A DNA stretch of 64,000 nt from an uncultured Pelagibacteraceae bacterium. Its GTDB lineage: Bacteria > Pseudomonadota > Alphaproteobacteria > Pelagibacterales > Pelagibacteraceae. The translations under genes and the position numbers were made by a program. The DNA lies in assembly GCA_902622795.1 (NCBI GenBank), contig CACNRD010000001.1, positions 248,001 through 312,000 on the forward strand, written 5' to 3'. The notes below the pieces were generated by a model. It saw only the letters and a list, made by a program, of their open reading frames with translations. It was not told where the DNA came from and searched no databases. This document shows positions 1 to 13,236 of the stretch, in pieces. Numbering within the stretch: position 1 is the stretch's first letter; each line of letters begins with the position of its first letter.

Positions 1-425
1 ATTGAACTCATTTCTTTAGTTTTTTTAATTTCAGAACTAAAGTCATTTAAAATTAATAAATTCTTATTATTATTTTTTTCCGTAATTAGTGATGCTACAC
101 TCAATTTTTTTTCATTTTTATTTAATTTTCTTTTTTTGTAGGCTAGTTCGCCTTTTGGTCCGTGTGCTATACCACCACCAACAAAAATTGGAGCTTTTCT
201 ACTTGCGTGTCTAGCTCCACCCGTACCTTTCTGAGCATATATTTTTGATGTTGGGCCCCTTACTTCATTTTGCTGCTTAGTTTTTGCATGTCTACCTTTA
301 TAATTTGCATTTGTTTTATAAAGCACGCTGCTAACAAGTTTATTGTTTACTTTTGCTGAGAAAATTTTATCTAGCACCTCAATGCTATCTTTTTTTCCAT
401 CAATACTAATTTTATCTAATTTCAT
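1..425 (-). CDS. rplD: 50S ribosomal protein L4 (partial, runs off left edge)
   Basis: Reverse-strand reading from ATG at 425-423 gives MKLDKISIDGKKDSIEVLDKIFSAKVNNKLV...NYKGRHAKTKQQNEVRGPTSKIYAQKGTGGARHASRKAPIFVGGGIAHGPKGE, an L4 sequence; directly downstream of rplC with a 1-nt overlap (TAATG). Absent from the ORF track because it is open at the edge. Confidence 0.93.
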   Translation of the reverse strand, partial: MKLDKISIDGKKDSIEVLDKIFSAKVNNKLVSSVLYKTNANYKGRHAKTKQQNEVRGPTSKIYAQKGTGGARHASRKAPIFVGGGIAHGPKGELAYKKRKLNKNEKKLSVASLITEKNNNKNLLILNDFSSEIKKTKEMSS

Positions 426-1135
426 TATTTTTTCTTTTTATCAGGTGTTTTTTTTGCTTGCTCAGCAGCAGCTAGTTTTTCATTTATAGTCATTTTACTA
501 ATATTTTTTACTGAACCCTTAACCAATACCTCTGAATTTTTTGAACCCGGAATTGATCCTTTTAAATAAAGTAGTTCGTTTTCTAAATCTGTTTTGATAA
601 TTTCTATATTTTGCATAGTTCTTAATTTATCTCCCATATGGCCAGCCATTTTCTTACCTTTGAAAACTTTTCCTGGATCTTGGCTATGACCTGTTGAACC
701 ATGTGCTCTGTGAGAAATAGATACTCCGTGACTAGCTCTTAAGCCACCAAAATTGTGTCTTTTCATAGCACCTGCAAAACCTTTACCTATAGTTTTTGAT
801 CTTGTATCTACAAATTTAGTATCCTTGAAAATTTCCAAACCAAACTCATTACCTTCTTTGTATTTAGAAGTGTCATTTACCCTAAATTCTTTCAATTTTT
901 TCTTTGCTTCAGTATTTTTTTTAGCAAAAAAACCTTTCATAGCTTTTGTTAGCTTGGAATTTTTAATCTTACCATATCCAAGCTGCACTGCTTTATATCC
1001 ACGGTTTTCTTCTTCAATAACTTGAATTACTCTAGCCTTCTCAACTTTTAAAACTGTAACTGGTACTATCTGACCAGATTTATAAAATTCTCTAGTCATT
1101 CCAATTTTTTTACCTATTAAAGCTATTTCACTCAT
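425..1135 (-). CDS. rplC: 50S ribosomal protein L3
   Basis: GKKIGMTREF start and GVSISHRAHGSTGHSQDPGKVFKGKKMAGHMG motif; S10 operon context. Confidence 0.97.
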   Translation of the reverse strand: MSEIALIGKKIGMTREFYKSGQIVPVTVLKVEKARVIQVIEEENRGYKAVQLGYGKIKNSKLTKAMKGFFAKKNTEAKKKLKEFRVNDTSKYKEGNEFGLEIFKDTKFVDTRSKTIGKGFAGAMKRHNFGGLRASHGVSISHRAHGSTGHSQDPGKVFKGKKMAGHMGDKLRTMQNIEIIKTDLENELLYLKGSIPGSKNSEVLVKGSVKNISKMTINEKLAAAEQAKKTPDKKKK

Positions 1136-1137
1136 AA

Positions 1138-1446
1138 TTAAATTTTTATTTCCACATCTACACCAGAAGCTAAGTCTAACTTCATTAGTGCTTCTACTGT
1201 TTGTGGTGTTGGTTCAATTATATCTATTAATCTTTTGTGCGTTCTAGTCTCAAATTGCTCTCTACTTTTTTTATCAATATGAGGAGATCTTAGTACAGTG
1301 TATCTCTCTATCCTTGTCGGTAGAGGAATTGGTCCCTTAATTGTAGCGCCAGTTCTTTTGACTGTATTAACTATTTCTTCAGTTGATGCATCTAATACTT
1401 TGTTATCGTAGGCTCTAAGTTTAATTCTAATATTCTGTTTTTCCAT
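1138..1446 (-). CDS. rpsJ: 30S ribosomal protein S10
   Basis: [11 protein letters not shown]...[29 protein letters not shown]. Confidence 0.98.
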   Translation of the reverse strand: MEKQNIRIKLRAYDNKVLDASTEEIVNTVKRTGATIKGPIPLPTRIERYTVLRSPHIDKKSREQFETRTHKRLIDIIEPTPQTVEALMKLDLASGVDVEIKI

Positions 1447-1448
1447 AA

Positions 1449-3527
1449 TTACCCTGCAATCTTTTTAGTTACTTCATCCTGTACATTTTGTGGGACTTTA
1501 GAATAATGATCAAAAAACATAGAATATTGGGCTCTACCTTGTGACATTGATCTTAAATTGTTAATGTATCCAAACATATTTGCTAAAGGTACCATGGCTG
1601 TAATTACAGTTGCGTTTCCTCTTTGCTCTTGAGTGCTTATCTGACCTCTTCTACTATTTAGATCACCTATAACATCACCCATATAATCTTCTGGTGTTAC
1701 TACTTCAACTCTCATCACTGGTTCTAATAACTTTAAACCACCTTTTGTACACGCTTCTTTGAAACATGCTCTGCTAGCCAATTCAAATGCTAATACACTT
1801 GAGTCAACATCATGATGAAGTCCATCTAAAATAGTTACTTTGTAATCAATCATTGGGAAACCAGCTAAAATTCCACCATCTGATATTGTTTCAATTCCTT
1901 TTTCTACACCAGGTATAAATTCTTTAGGAATTGCTCCCCCTTTAATTTTGCTTTCAACTTCTCTTCCTTTGCCAGCTTCTTGTGGCTCAACTAATAATTT
2001 AACTTTAGCGAATTGTCCTGCTCCACCACTTTGTTTTTTGTGTGTGTATTCAACTTCAGAAGCGGCTTCAATTGTTTCTCTGTAAGCAACTTGAGGAGCA
2101 CCGACATTCGCTTCAACTTTAAATTCTCTTTTCATTCTATCAACAATAATATCTAAGTGTAGCTCACCCATTCCTTTAATAATAGTTTGACCAGACTCTT
2201 CATCGGAAGTAACTCTAAATGATGGGTCCTCTTTTGCTAATCTACCTAAAGCTTCACCCATTTTTTCTTGGTCAGCTTTAGTTTTTGGCTCTACTGCAAT
2301 TTCGATAACTGGATCAGGAAATTCCATTGGTTCAAGTAAAACAGAATTTTCCTCATCACATAAAGTATGACCAGTAATGGTATTTTTTAATCCAGCTAAA
2401 GCAACTATATCACCAGCATTAGCTTCTTTAATATCTTCTCTAGAGTTAGCATGCATTAGAAGCATTCTTCCAACTCTTTCCTCTTTTTCTTTTGATGAAT
2501 TAAATACAGCAGTTCCAGTTTTAACTGTTCCTGAATAAATTCTTATAAAAGTTAAAGAACCAACAAATGGATCGTTAGCAACTTTGAAAGCTAAAGCAGA
2601 GAATGGTACATTATCATCAAATTTCATTTCCATCTCATCTTCAGATCCTAATTTTGTTCCTTTGATAGAACCAATATCAACAGGACTTGGTAAGTAATGT
2701 ACAACAGCATCAAGTAAAGGCTGAACACCCTTATTTTTAAAAGCTGAACCTGTTAAAACTGGTACAAAACTAAAATTTAGAGTTCCACTTCTTATGCATT
2801 TAATTAAGTCTTCCTCTTTAATTTCATCACCGTTTAAATAAGCTTCCATAAGCTTTTCATCTTGCTCAACTGCTGTTTCAACTAATTCTGTTCTATATTT
2901 TTCTGAAATTTCTTTTAAATCATCTGGGATATCTTTATATTCCCACTCTGCTCCCAGAGCTTCATTTTTCCATACTTGTGCTTTCATTTTTACTAAATCA
3001 ACTACACCTGTTAATGAAGCTTCTGCACCTATCGGAACTTGAAGAACTAAAGGTTTTGCACCTAATCTATCTCTAATCATATCTACACATCTGAAGAAAT
3101 CAGCACCAGTCCTATCCAACTTGTTGACAAAACAAATTCGAGGAACTTTGTATTTATCTGCTTGTCTCCATACTGTTTCAGACTGTGGCTCTACTCCTGC
3201 TACACCATCGAATACTGCAACAGCTCCATCTAAAACTTTAAGTGATCTTTCAACTTCAATTGTAAAATCTACGTGACCTGGAGTGTCGATTATATTAATT
3301 CTATGATCGTTCCAAAAACAAGTAGTTGCAGCTGACGTTATTGTAATTCCTCTTTCTTGCTCTTGCTCCATCCAATCCATTGTTGCTGCACCATCATGAA
3401 CTTCTCCTATTTTATGGCTCTTACCTGTGTAATACAAAACTCTTTCAGTAGTAGTTGTTTTGCCAGCATCTATGTGGGCCATGATCCCAATATTTCTATA
3501 TTTATCTAAAGTATGAGTTCTAGCCAT
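1449..3527 (-). CDS. fusA: Elongation factor G
   Basis: [20 protein letters not shown]1 motif, full-length EF-G. Confidence 0.98.
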   Translation of the reverse strand: MARTHTLDKYRNIGIMAHIDAGKTTTTERVLYYTGKSHKIGEVHDGAATMDWMEQEQERGITITSAATTCFWNDHRINIIDTPGHVDFTIEVERSLKVLDGAVAVFDGVAGVEPQSETVWRQADKYKVPRICFVNKLDRTGADFFRCVDMIRDRLGAKPLVLQVPIGAEASLTGVVDLVKMKAQVWKNEALGAEWEYKDIPDDLKEISEKYRTELVETAVEQDEKLMEAYLNGDEIKEEDLIKCIRSGTLNFSFVPVLTGSAFKNKGVQPLLDAVVHYLPSPVDIGSIKGTKLGSEDEMEMKFDDNVPFSALAFKVANDPFVGSLTFIRIYSGTVKTGTAVFNSSKEKEERVGRMLLMHANSREDIKEANAGDIVALAGLKNTITGHTLCDEENSVLLEPMEFPDPVIEIAVEPKTKADQEKMGEALGRLAKEDPSFRVTSDEESGQTIIKGMGELHLDIIVDRMKREFKVEANVGAPQVAYRETIEAASEVEYTHKKQSGGAGQFAKVKLLVEPQEAGKGREVESKIKGGAIPKEFIPGVEKGIETISDGGILAGFPMIDYKVTILDGLHHDVDSSVLAFELASRACFKEACTKGGLKLLEPVMRVEVVTPEDYMGDVIGDLNSRRGQISTQEQRGNATVITAMVPLANMFGYINNLRSMSQGRAQYSMFFDHYSKVPQNVQDEVTKKIAG

Positions 3528-3533
3528 AATTTT

Positions 3534-4004
3534 TTACCACCTAAAATGTGCAAAAGCCTTATTAGACTCTGCCATTTTATGAACATCCTCTCTTTTTTTA
3601 ACTGCAGCACCTTTTTTTTCATATGCATCGAAAAGTTCATTAAAAATTTTATCTGACATATGTTTATCTTTTCTTTTTCTTGCTGAATCTACTAACCATC
3701 TAATTGCTAAAGCTTGTGCTCTTTTACTTTTTACCTCAACAGGTACTTGATAAGTTGCACCACCAACTCTTCTTGATCTAACTTCTACAGTTGGCTTGAT
3801 ATTGTTTATAGCTTCATTAAAAATATTAATTGGCTCGTCTTTACTTTTGGTTTTAATTTTATCTATTGCATCATAAACAATTTTAGCAGCAACACCCCTT
3901 TTGCCGTCGTACATAATATTGTTGATTAGTTTTGGAATTATTGTTGAGTTAAATTTTGGATCTGGAACAACATTTTTTTTTGGTTGAGTTTTTTTTCTAG
4001 ACAT
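3534..4004 (-). CDS. rpsG: 30S ribosomal protein S7
   Basis: VRSRRVGGATYQVPVEV motif, str operon order. Confidence 0.98.
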   Translation of the reverse strand: MSRKKTQPKKNVVPDPKFNSTIIPKLINNIMYDGKRGVAAKIVYDAIDKIKTKSKDEPINIFNEAINNIKPTVEVRSRRVGGATYQVPVEVKSKRAQALAIRWLVDSARKRKDKHMSDKIFNELFDAYEKKGAAVKKREDVHKMAESNKAFAHFRW

Positions 4005-4375
4005 TACTTACCTTTTTTTGTTCCGTACAAAGATCTTCTTTGTTTTCTGTTAGCAACGCCTTGAGTATCAAGATTACCTCTAAGGATATGATACCTAACA
4101 CCCGGTAAATCTTTTACCCTTCCGCCTCTAATTAGAACTACAGAGTGTTCTTGTAAATTATGACCTTCACCTGGAATATAAGCTGTAACTTCAAAACCAT
4201 TTGATAGTCTTACTCTTGCGACTTTTCTTAAAGCTGAATTAGGCTTCTTTGGAGTAGTCGTATAAACTTTAACACAAACACCTCTTTTCAAAGGTTGTTT
4301 TTGTAAAGCAGGAACTTTGTTCCTGGATACTTGTTTGACTCTTTTTTTTCTTAACAATTGGTTAATTGTTGGCAT
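4004..4375 (-). CDS. rpsL: 30S ribosomal protein S12
   Basis: [40 protein letters not shown]. Confidence 0.98.
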   Translation of the reverse strand: MPTINQLLRKKRVKQVSRNKVPALQKQPLKRGVCVKVYTTTPKKPNSALRKVARVRLSNGFEVTAYIPGEGHNLQEHSVVLIRGGRVKDLPGVRYHILRGNLDTQGVANRKQRRSLYGTKKGK

Positions 4376-4409
4376 AAATTTTTAAAGTTAATTAGTTTAT
4401 TTTTAGATG

Positions 4410-4431
4410 AAAATAACTGACAGGTTATTTT
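4410..4431 (-). promoter_or_regulatory. Hairpin in rpsL leader
   Basis: AAAATAAC-TGACAG-GTTATTTT: perfect 8-bp inverted repeat, 6-nt loop, about 35 nt upstream of the rpsL start. Confidence 0.45.
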
Positions 4432-4484
4432 GTGGCAGCGTTTAGTACTGTTAGAAGCACTACATTCCAACCAAAAACATCGCC

Positions 4485-4513
4485 AAATTACTTATTAATT
4501 AACTATTGTCAAA
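4485..4513 (-). promoter_or_regulatory. Putative sigma70-type promoter of the str operon
   Basis: Minus strand TTGACA (4513-4508), 17-nt spacer, TAATTT (4490-4485) in the 166-bp rpoC-rpsL gap. Confidence 0.5.
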
Positions 4514-4541
4514 CTAAAAGTTCAAGTATTAGGCGATTTTT

Positions 4542-7500
4542 TTACTGATTTGCTTGTGTTTCAGAAGGTTCTGAGCTCTCAATTTTTTCTTGTTCTGATA
4601 AGAACTCATTATCATCCTTAAGAGCTTTTTTGTTCCAATTATTTTTAATATTTCCAGTTCCAGCAGGTACCAATCTACCAACGATAACGTTCTCTTTAAG
4701 ACCGTTTAATGGATCAACTTTACCTTTAATAGCTGCATCGGTTAACACTCTTGTGGTTTCTTGGAATGATGCTGCAGAAATAAATGACTCTGTTTGCAAT
4801 GATGCTTTAGTGATACCCATCAATACTCTTTCACCAACAGCTGGGTTCTTGCCATCTGCAACTAATTTTTCATTTGTATTTTCAAATTTAATTCTATCCA
4901 CAATTTCACCCGGTAAATATGATGAATCTCCAGATACTTTAACCTCAACTTTTTTCAACATTTGTCTTAAAATAGTTTCAATGTGTTTATCGTTGATAAT
5001 TACACCTTGTAATCTGTAGACTTCTTGAACTTGATTGACAAAATATTCAGTTAATTCTTTAATACCCAAAATTCTTAGGATATCATGAGGTAATGGCTGA
5101 CCATCAAGAAGATATTCACCTTTTTGAATTTTTTCACCAGGGTTAAAGTTAATGTGCTTACCTTTTGGTATTAAATAATTTGAAGGTTCTGCTCCATCCT
5201 CAGGTACTATTGAAACTCTTTGTTTTCCTCTAACCTCTTTACCAAAAACTACTTGACCATCATTTTCAGCAATAATTGCACTGTCTTTAGCTTTTCTTGC
5301 TTCAAATAGTTCTGCAACTCTTGGAAGACCACCAGTGATATCTTTTGTTTTGGTAGTCTCTTTAGGTAATCTTGCAATAACATCTCCTGCAAAAACTTTT
5401 TGTCCATCTTTTATAGATAAAATTGAATCTGGTACTAAATAGTATCTTGCTTCATTATCATCTGCCTTTTTAATTACGTTTCCTTTTTCATCTCTTAAAG
5501 TAATTCTTGGTTTTAAATCAGTACTTTTTGATTGACCTCTCCAGTCAATTACAGATTTAGAAGATATTCCAGTTGCATCATCAGTAGTTTCTTGAATAGA
5601 AACACCGTCTATCAAATCAACAAAACTAGCTTCACCACTTTTCTCAGCTATAACCGGTGTTGTATATGGATCCCACTCACAAATTTTCGTATTTGCTTTA
5701 ACTTTATCACCATTATTAAAAAATAATCTTGAACCATAAGCAACTTTATAAACTGCTATTTGAACTCCATTGTCATCCTCAATAGAAAGCTGTGTATTTC
5801 TTCCCATTACAATTAAATTTTTCTTAGAGTCTTCAAGAATATTTGAATTTAAAATTTTTAATGTTCCTTCATTCTTAGTTACAATTTGAGAATCTTGTTT
5901 AACAGATGCTGTACCACCAACATGGAAAGTTCTCATTGTTAACTGAGTTCCTGGTTCACCAATAGATTGAGCAGAAATCATACCAATTGCCTCGCCCACA
6001 TGCACCATTTTACCTCTAGATAAATCTCTTCCGTAAGAAGTTGCACAGACACCCTCTTTAGATCCACAAGTCATTACAGAATAAACCTTAATTGCTTTTA
6101 CCCCTGCTGCATCAATTTTATCGCAGCCTGCCTCATCAATCATTTCTTCTTTTTTAATAATTACTTCACCTGTTAAAGGATGCTTAACTTCATCGAAAGT
6201 AACTCTTCCCAAAGCTCTTTCTGATAAACTAACTACAACGTTTCCACCCTCTAAAATTTCAGATAATTCAATGAAACCTGGTTTTTTACAGTCACATACT
6301 TTTTTAGTTACAGTTAAATCCTGTGCAACATCACAAAGTCTTCTTGTTAAATAACCGGAACTCGCAGTCTTAAGTGCGGTATCAGCTAGACCTTTTCTTG
6401 CTCCGTGAGTTGAATTAAAATATTCTAAAGCTGTTAAACCCTCTTTAAAGTTTGAAATAATTGGACTTTCAATGATTTCCCCAGATGGTTTTGCAATTAG
6501 ACCACGCATTCCAGCTAATTGTTTCATTTGGGCAGCAGAACCTCTTGCGCCACTATCAGCCATCATAAATACTGAATTAATTTTTAAACCTTCTGATGTT
6601 TTTTCAGTTGCAGAAATACCCTTCATCATTTCACCAGCTACTTTATCTGTACACTTAGACCAAGCATCAACAACCTTATTGTACTTTTCACCTCTTGTAA
6701 TTAATCCCTCTGCGTATTGTGTTTCATAGTCAGCAATTAATTTTTTAGTATCATCAATTAATTGAGTTTTACTTTCAGGGATTACAAGATCATCTTTACC
6801 AAATGATATACCTGCTTTAAATGCATGTTTAAATCCTAAATCTTTTAACTTATCGCAAAATATAACTGTAGTTTTTTGACCACAAAATCTAAAAACAACG
6901 TCAATAATTTCTGAAACTACCTTTTTAGGTAATAATCTATCTATTAAAGAGAATTTAATATTACTATTTTTTGGTAATAAATTTGCTAGTAAAAATCTTC
7001 CTGCTGTTGAAGTATATTTTTCAAATTTTTTATTTCCTTTATCATCTACAGTTTCAAATCTAGATATAATTGTACTGTGTACTTTTATCTGACCAGAAGA
7101 TAATGCAAATTCGATTTGATCAGAATCAACAAAATATCCTGCTGGCTTATCAGTAACTGGCTCTTGCGAAAGATAATAAATCCCTAAGATCATATCCTGA
7201 CTTGGAACGATAATAGGTTTACCATTTGATGGTGAAAGAATGTTATTAGTTGATAACATTAAAATTCTTGCCTCTAATTGAGCTTCTAAACTTAAAGGTA
7301 CGTGTACCGCCATCTGATCGCCATCAAAATCAGCATTAAATGCTGCACATGTTAGAGGGTGAAGTTCAATTGCATCTCCCTCAATTAATTTTGGTTCAAA
7401 TGCTTGTACACCAAGTCTATGAAGTGTTGGTGCTCTATTTAATAATACTGGGTGTTCTCTTACAATTAACTCAAGTGCATCCCAAACCGCATTGGTTTCC

Positions 7501-8720
7501 TTTTCGACAAGTTTTTTAGCCTGTTTAATTGTTGAGGCTAAGCCTAACTTATTTAATCTTGCATATAAAAATGGTTTAAATAATTCTAAAGCCATCTTTT
7601 TAGGCAAACCACATTCATGGAGTTTTAGATCTGGACCAACAACAATTACGGATCTACCAGAATAATCTACACGTTTTCCTAATAAGTTTTGTCTAAATCT
7701 TCCTTGCTTGCCTTTAAGCATTTCAGCAAGGGATTTAAGAGGTCTTTTTCCAGTACCAGTGATTACTCTTCCTCTTCTTCCATTATCAAATAATGCATCA
7801 ACAGACTCTTGAAGCATTCTTTTCTCATTACGAACAATAATGTCTGGAGCTTTAAGATCCATTAATCTTTTTAATCTATTATTTCTATTGATCACTCTTC
7901 TATAAAGATCGTTCAGATCGGAAGTTGCAAATCTGCCACCATCCAATGGAACAAGCGGTCTTAATTCTGGTGGAATTACAGGAACAACTGTCATAATCAT
8001 CCACTCTGGTTTTTGACCTGTTTCAATAAATGACTCTACAAGTTTTAGTCTTTTAATAGCTCTTTCTTCGTTAACTTTTGATTTTGTTTCTTTAATAAAA
8101 TTAACTAAATTTTTTCTCTCTTGTTCTAAATCTAAATTCTTAAGCATTTCAAGAACTGCTTCTGCACCTATTCCTGCAGTAAACGACTCTTCACCAAACT
8201 CATCTTGATATTTTGCTAATTCTTCTTCGTTTAATAATTGATTTTTTTGTAAACCAGTTAAACCTGGTTCTATGACAATAAAATTTTCAAAATATAGAAC
8301 TCTCTCTATCTCCTTAAGCTTCATATCAACAGCTAGTGCAATTCTGCTAGGGAGAGACTTTAAAAACCATATATGTGCTACAGGTGTAGCAAGATTAATA
8401 TGGCCCATTCTTTCACGTCTTACGTTTGATTTTGTAACTTCAACTCCACATTTTTCACAAATAATTCCTCTAAATTTCATTCGTTTGTATTTACCACACA
8501 AACATTCGTAATCTTTTATTGGTCCAAAAATTCTTGCACAAAACAAACCATCTTTTTCAGGTCTAAAAGTTCTATAATTTATTGTTTCAGGTTTTTTAAT
8601 TTCACCATATGTCCAGGATTTAATTTTTTCAGGACTAGCAAGAGAAATTTTTATACTGTTAAAATTTTGAGCCTCAGCTATCTCTGTATTTTTAAATAGA
8701 TCTGTTAATTCTTTTTTCAT
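4542..8720 (-). CDS. rpoC: RNA polymerase beta' subunit
   Basis: [16 protein letters not shown] catalytic motif, 1392 aa. Confidence 0.98.
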   Translation of the reverse strand: MKKELTDLFKNTEIAEAQNFNSIKISLASPEKIKSWTYGEIKKPETINYRTFRPEKDGLFCARIFGPIKDYECLCGKYKRMKFRGIICEKCGVEVTKSNVRRERMGHINLATPVAHIWFLKSLPSRIALAVDMKLKEIERVLYFENFIVIEPGLTGLQKNQLLNEEELAKYQDEFGEESFTAGIGAEAVLEMLKNLDLEQERKNLVNFIKETKSKVNEERAIKRLKLVESFIETGQKPEWMIMTVVPVIPPELRPLVPLDGGRFATSDLNDLYRRVINRNNRLKRLMDLKAPDIIVRNEKRMLQESVDALFDNGRRGRVITGTGKRPLKSLAEMLKGKQGRFRQNLLGKRVDYSGRSVIVVGPDLKLHECGLPKKMALELFKPFLYARLNKLGLASTIKQAKKLVEKETNAVWDALELIVREHPVLLNRAPTLHRLGVQAFEPKLIEGDAIELHPLTCAAFNADFDGDQMAVHVPLSLEAQLEARILMLSTNNILSPSNGKPIIVPSQDMILGIYYLSQEPVTDKPAGYFVDSDQIEFALSSGQIKVHSTIISRFETVDDKGNKKFEKYTSTAGRFLLANLLPKNSNIKFSLIDRLLPKKVVSEIIDVVFRFCGQKTTVIFCDKLKDLGFKHAFKAGISFGKDDLVIPESKTQLIDDTKKLIADYETQYAEGLITRGEKYNKVVDAWSKCTDKVAGEMMKGISATEKTSEGLKINSVFMMADSGARGSAAQMKQLAGMRGLIAKPSGEIIESPIISNFKEGLTALEYFNSTHGARKGLADTALKTASSGYLTRRLCDVAQDLTVTKKVCDCKKPGFIELSEILEGGNVVVSLSERALGRVTFDEVKHPLTGEVIIKKEEMIDEAGCDKIDAAGVKAIKVYSVMTCGSKEGVCATSYGRDLSRGKMVHVGEAIGMISAQSIGEPGTQLTMRTFHVGGTASVKQDSQIVTKNEGTLKILNSNILEDSKKNLIVMGRNTQLSIEDDNGVQIAVYKVAYGSRLFFNNGDKVKANTKICEWDPYTTPVIAEKSGEASFVDLIDGVSIQETTDDATGISSKSVIDWRGQSKSTDLKPRITLRDEKGNVIKKADDNEARYYLVPDSILSIKDGQKVFAGDVIARLPKETTKTKDITGGLPRVAELFEARKAKDSAIIAENDGQVVFGKEVRGKQRVSIVPEDGAEPSNYLIPKGKHINFNPGEKIQKGEYLLDGQPLPHDILRILGIKELTEYFVNQVQEVYRLQGVIINDKHIETILRQMLKKVEVKVSGDSSYLPGEIVDRIKFENTNEKLVADGKNPAVGERVLMGITKASLQTESFISAASFQETTRVLTDAAIKGKVDPLNGLKENVIVGRLVPAGTGNIKNNWNKKALKDDNEFLSEQEKIESSEPSETQANQ

Positions 8721-11700
8721 TTAATTTAGCTCCACATTTAATGCTAATGATTTAATTTCTTTAACTAATACGTTAAAGGACTCAGGAATACCTGACTCGA
8801 AATTCTCTTCACCTTTGACAATAGTCTCATAAACTTTAACCCTTCCAGCGACATCATCAGATTTTACAGTTAAAATTTCTTGAAGGGTGTAAGAGGCACC
8901 ATAAGCCTCAAGGGCCCAAACTTCCATTTCACCAAATCTTTGACCACCAAGTTGAGCTTTACCTCCAAGCGGTTGTTGTGTAACCAAACTATAAGGCCCT
9001 GTTGATCTTGCGTGTATTTTATCTTCAACTAAATGATGAAGTTTTAACATATATATAATTCCAACTGTTACTGGTCTATCAAATTGTTCCCCTGTTCTTC
9101 CATCCCATAAAAATGTTTGTCCAGAACCTGGTAATTTTGCCAATTCAAGCATTTCGGTAACATTTTTTTCTTTTGCTCCATCAAATACTGGTGTTGAAAT
9201 TGCTATTCCATTTTGTAAATTTTCACACAAATCTTTAAATTCATTTTTACTTAATTTATCAACTTTATCGTTAAAAATTTCTTCTCCATAAACAGATTTT
9301 AAAAAACTTGCAATTTTTTCAGTTTTTTCAATTTTTTTACTATTTTCATTAACTAATTTTTTAACTTCCTCACCAAATTCTTTACAAGCCCAACCTAAAT
9401 GAGTTTCTAAAATCTGACCTACATTCATCCTGCTAGGAACACCAAGAGGATTTAGCACTATGTCAACTGGTCGGCCATCTTCACGGTAAGGCATATCTTC
9501 AACTGGAACAATTTTACTAACTACACCTTTATTTCCATGTCTTCCAGACATTTTATCTCCAGGTCTTAATCTTCTTTTAATAGCAACAAAAACTTTTACC
9601 ATTTTCATTACACTTGGAAGTAAGTCGTCTCCACTTCTAATTTTAAGAACTTTGTCCTCAAATCTTTCGGTAATATCTTGTTTTGCTTTATTGTATTGAT
9701 CTTTTAATTGTAAAAGCGTTGTTTCATTTGCTGCATTTCCATTTGAAATTTTAAAAACATCATTAATTGTAAGATTGCTTATAGCATCGAAATCAAGTTT
9801 TGTTCCTTCTGCTAAATCCTTAACTTTTTTAGCTAATGATGTTCCAGATAAAATTTGACCAGCTCTTTGCTTAATACTTCTCTCTAAAATTTCCTCTTCA
9901 ACTATTTTATCTTGTTGAACTTCTTCAATTTCAGCTCTTTCAATAGTTATTGATCTTTCATCTTTTTCGATACCGTGTCTGTTAAATACTCTTACATCTA
10001 CAATTGTTCCACTGCTTCCTCTAGACATTCTTAAAGATGTATCAGTAACATCAATAGCTTTTTCACCAAAAATTGATCTTAATAACTTTTCCTCAGGTCC
10101 TGATGCTGAATCTCCTTTTGGAGTAACTTTTCCAACAAGAATATCACCCGCATTTACTTCCGCACCAATGTAAACAACACCTGACTCATCAAGGTTTTTT
10201 AAAGCTTCTTCATTAACGTTTGGAATGTCTCTTGTAATTTCTTCTTCACCAAGTTTAGTGTCTCTTGCCATAATTTCATATTCTTCTATGTGAACGGAAG
10301 TAAATACATCATCTGTTACACATCTTTCTGAAATTAGGATTGAATCTTCAAAATTGTAACCTTGCCAAGGCATAAAAGCTACAGTCACATTTTTTCCTAA
10401 TGCTAATTCACCTAGTTTTGTTGATGGACCATCTGCAATTATATCTCCTGATTTAACTTTATCACCAACTCTAACTAGAGGTCTTTGATTTATACAAGTA
10501 TTTTGATTTGATCTTTTGAATTTTTGTAAATTATAAATATCAACTCCAGATTCACTAAATTCTGTTTCTTCTGTTACTTTAATAACAATTCTTTTTCCAT
10601 CAATTTTATCAACAATACCATCTCTTTTTGCTACAATTGTAACACCTGAGTCTAATGCAACATCACTTTCAATACCTGTTCCAACAAGTGGTGACTCCGG
10701 TTTTAATAATGGAACAGCTTGTCTCATCATATTTGAACCCATAAGAGCTCTATTGGCATCGTCATTTTCTAAAAAAGGAATTAAAGATGCTGCAACTGAA
10801 ACAAGTTGTTTAGGTGAAACATCAATATAATCAATTGTATCTGGCTTGGATAAAAGAAAGTTTAAATTTTGTCTGCATGAAACTAGATCTTCAACAATTT
10901 TTCCATTTTTATCAAGTTTGGTATTTGCTTGAGCAATAGTATATTTGGTTTCTTCCATGGCCGAGAGATATTCAACTTTATCTTGAACAACTCCGTCTTT
11001 AACTTTTTTATAAGGACTTTCAATAAAACCATACTTATTAATTTTTGCATAAGTAGATAAACTATTTATTAGACCTATATTTGGTCCTTCTGGAGTTTCG
11101 ATCGGACAAATTCTACCATAGTGAGTTGGATGAACATCACGAACTTCAAATCCTGCTCTCTCTCTAGTAAGACCACCTGGTCCTAAAGCTGATACTCTTC
11201 TTTTGTGAGTAATTTCAGAAAGAGGATTTGTTTGATCCATGAATTGTGAAAGTTGTGAACTTGCAAAAAAATCTTTTAAAGAAACTGTTAAAGGTTTTGC
11301 GTTAATTAAATCTTGTGGCATTGCAGATTCTACATCTAAAGTAGTCATCTTTTCTTTGATTGCTCTCTCCATTCTATAAACTCCAATACGAGCTTGGTTT
11401 TCAACCAACTCACCTACGGAACGAACTCTTCTATTTCCTAAATGGTCAATATCATCAACTTCATCTTTACCATCTCTCAAATCTAACATTTTATGAACAA
11501 TCGCTATAATGTCATCATTTCTTAGAATTGTAATTTTATCAGAACATTCTTGATTTAATCTAGAATTCATTTTTACTCTTCCTACGTCAGACAAATCGTA
11601 TCTGTCTGAGCTGAAGAATAAATTATTAAATATCTGAGTAGCAATTTCTATTGTTGGTGGCTCACCAGGTCTTAACATTTTATAAACCTCAGTTATTGCC

Positions 11701-12809
11701 TCCTCTTTTGTATTATTTTTGTCATTCAAAATTGTAGTAAGCAAATAAGGGCCTTTATTAATTGAGTTTGTAACTGAAATCTGAATTAAGTGAATATTTG
11801 CGTCTAAGATTTGTTGGATTACTGTATCATTTAATTCAGTACCAATTTTAAACGTTCCCTCTTCCTCGTCATTAACTTTAATATCTCTATGTAAAATTTT
11901 ACCAAATAAAGACTCTCTTGAGACTAAAATATCTTTTAATCCATCATTTGCTAATTTTTTAGCATTCAAGAAATTAATTTTATCACCTAATTTTATTACA
12001 ATTTCACCAGTTTTTGCGTCGATTACTTCCTCAGAAAAGTTTTTAGCTTTATAATTTTCAGGATTAAATTTTGTTTTCCATTTTTCTGTTTTTGTATCAT
12101 AAGTGTACTGTTCATTTTCATAAAACTCATCTGCAATTTCAGCTTTAGTATATCCAAGAGCTAAAAGTAAAGTGGATGCAAAAATTTTCTTTTTTCTGTC
12201 TATTTTAAAATATAAAAAATCTTTAACATCGTATTCAAAATCTAACCAAGATCCTCTGTTTGGTATTACTCGACAATTAAATAAAAGTTTACCACTTGCA
12301 TGAGTTTTCCCTTTATCATGATCAAAGAAAACACCAGGACTTCTATGCATCTGGTTGACTACAACACGTTGAACACCATTGGTAATAAATGTACCACTAT
12401 TTGTCATCATAGGAACTTCACCCATGTAAACTTCTTGTTCTTTAGCGGATAAAATATCTTTTGTGTTGTTATCTTGATCTATTTCATAAACAACTAATCT
12501 TAAAGTACACTTCAAAGCTGAAGAGTATGTAAGTCCTCTAGTAATACATTCGTCAACATCAAATTTTGGTTTTTCTAATCTATATGAAACATATTCTAAG
12601 GTTGCTTTGTCGTTTAAATCTTCAATAGGAAATATACTTTTAAAAACTCTATCAAATCCTTTAGTTAAATCAGCTGCTTCAGAATTAAATTCAGTTAATT
12701 CTTTATATGAGTTTTTTTGAACTTCTATTAAATTTGGTATTGATAAACTCTCTTTTAGTTTTCCAAAACTTTTTCTTATATTTTTCTTTTCAGTAAAAGA
12801 TAATTGCAT
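8721..12809 (-). CDS. rpoB: RNA polymerase beta subunit
   Basis: Full-length Rpo[27 protein letters not shown] rif region. Confidence 0.98.
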   Translation of the reverse strand: MQLSFTEKKNIRKSFGKLKESLSIPNLIEVQKNSYKELTEFNSEAADLTKGFDRVFKSIFPIEDLNDKATLEYVSYRLEKPKFDVDECITRGLTYSSALKCTLRLVVYEIDQDNNTKDILSAKEQEVYMGEVPMMTNSGTFITNGVQRVVVNQMHRSPGVFFDHDKGKTHASGKLLFNCRVIPNRGSWLDFEYDVKDFLYFKIDRKKKIFASTLLLALGYTKAEIADEFYENEQYTYDTKTEKWKTKFNPENYKAKNFSEEVIDAKTGEIVIKLGDKINFLNAKKLANDGLKDILVSRESLFGKILHRDIKVNDEEEGTFKIGTELNDTVIQQILDANIHLIQISVTNSINKGPYLLTTILNDKNNTKEEAITEVYKMLRPGEPPTIEIATQIFNNLFFSSDRYDLSDVGRVKMNSRLNQECSDKITILRNDDIIAIVHKMLDLRDGKDEVDDIDHLGNRRVRSVGELVENQARIGVYRMERAIKEKMTTLDVESAMPQDLINAKPLTVSLKDFFASSQLSQFMDQTNPLSEITHKRRVSALGPGGLTRERAGFEVRDVHPTHYGRICPIETPEGPNIGLINSLSTYAKINKYGFIESPYKKVKDGVVQDKVEYLSAMEETKYTIAQANTKLDKNGKIVEDLVSCRQNLNFLLSKPDTIDYIDVSPKQLVSVAASLIPFLENDDANRALMGSNMMRQAVPLLKPESPLVGTGIESDVALDSGVTIVAKRDGIVDKIDGKRIVIKVTEETEFSESGVDIYNLQKFKRSNQNTCINQRPLVRVGDKVKSGDIIADGPSTKLGELALGKNVTVAFMPWQGYNFEDSILISERCVTDDVFTSVHIEEYEIMARDTKLGEEEITRDIPNVNEEALKNLDESGVVYIGAEVNAGDILVGKVTPKGDSASGPEEKLLRSIFGEKAIDVTDTSLRMSRGSSGTIVDVRVFNRHGIEKDERSITIERAEIEEVQQDKIVEEEILERSIKQRAGQILSGTSLAKKVKDLAEGTKLDFDAISNLTINDVFKISNGNAANETTLLQLKDQYNKAKQDITERFEDKVLKIRSGDDLLPSVMKMVKVFVAIKRRLRPGDKMSGRHGNKGVVSKIVPVEDMPYREDGRPVDIVLNPLGVPSRMNVGQILETHLGWACKEFGEEVKKLVNENSKKIEKTEKIASFLKSVYGEEIFNDKVDKLSKNEFKDLCENLQNGIAISTPVFDGAKEKNVTEMLELAKLPGSGQTFLWDGRTGEQFDRPVTVGIIYMLKLHHLVEDKIHARSTGPYSLVTQQPLGGKAQLGGQRFGEMEVWALEAYGASYTLQEILTVKSDDVAGRVKVYETIVKGEENFESGIPESFNVLVKEIKSLALNVELN

Positions 12810-12820
12810 TTATATTTATT

Positions 12821-12846
12821 AATACTGATTAAAAATAATCAGTATT
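12821..12846 (-). promoter_or_regulatory. Perfect hairpin between rplL and rpoB
   Basis: AATACTGATTA-AAAA-TAATCAGTATT: 11-bp perfect inverted repeat with 4-nt loop, no following U-tract on the minus strand. Confidence 0.6.
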
Positions 12847-12865
12847 TGAATTCTTTCTTATTAAT

Positions 12866-13231
12866 TTATTTAAGTTCTACTTTAGCGCCTGCAGCTTCTA
12901 ACTTAGCTTTGATCTCTTCAGCTTCTTTTTTATTAACACCAGATTTAACTTCTTTTGGTGCTCCCTCTACTAGATCTTTAGCTTCTTTTAATCCTAATGA
13001 AGTAGCTGCTCTTACTTCTTTAATGACGTTAATTTTTTTATCACCAGCAGAAACTAACATGATAGTAAAATCATCTTTATCTTCTGCAGCTTCTGCACCA
13101 CCAGCTGCTGCTGGAGCTGCTGCGGCCATTGGAGTTACACCCCATTTTTCTTCTAATTGTTTTGAAAGTTCAGCTGCTTCTGCAACTGTTAAACTTGAAA
13201 GATCTTCAATGATTTTGTTAAGGTCTGGCAT
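12866..13231 (-). CDS. rplL: 50S ribosomal protein L7/L12
   Basis: Ala-rich hinge and [27 protein letters not shown]-type C-terminal domain. Confidence 0.97.
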   Translation of the reverse strand: MPDLNKIIEDLSSLTVAEAAELSKQLEEKWGVTPMAAAAPAAAGGAEAAEDKDDFTIMLVSAGDKKINVIKEVRAATSLGLKEAKDLVEGAPKEVKSGVNKKEAEEIKAKLEAAGAKVELK

Positions 13232-13236
13232 ATCAA

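Noticed and set aside
1449-4375. Missing tuf between fusA and rpsJ as a rearrangement
   Set aside because: A tuf gene sits in the usual tufB position near secE; loss of one of two tuf copies is common.
4630-8511. Plus-strand ORFs of 60-130 aa across rpoC
   Set aside because: Antisense to rpoC coding sequence, no supporting motifs.
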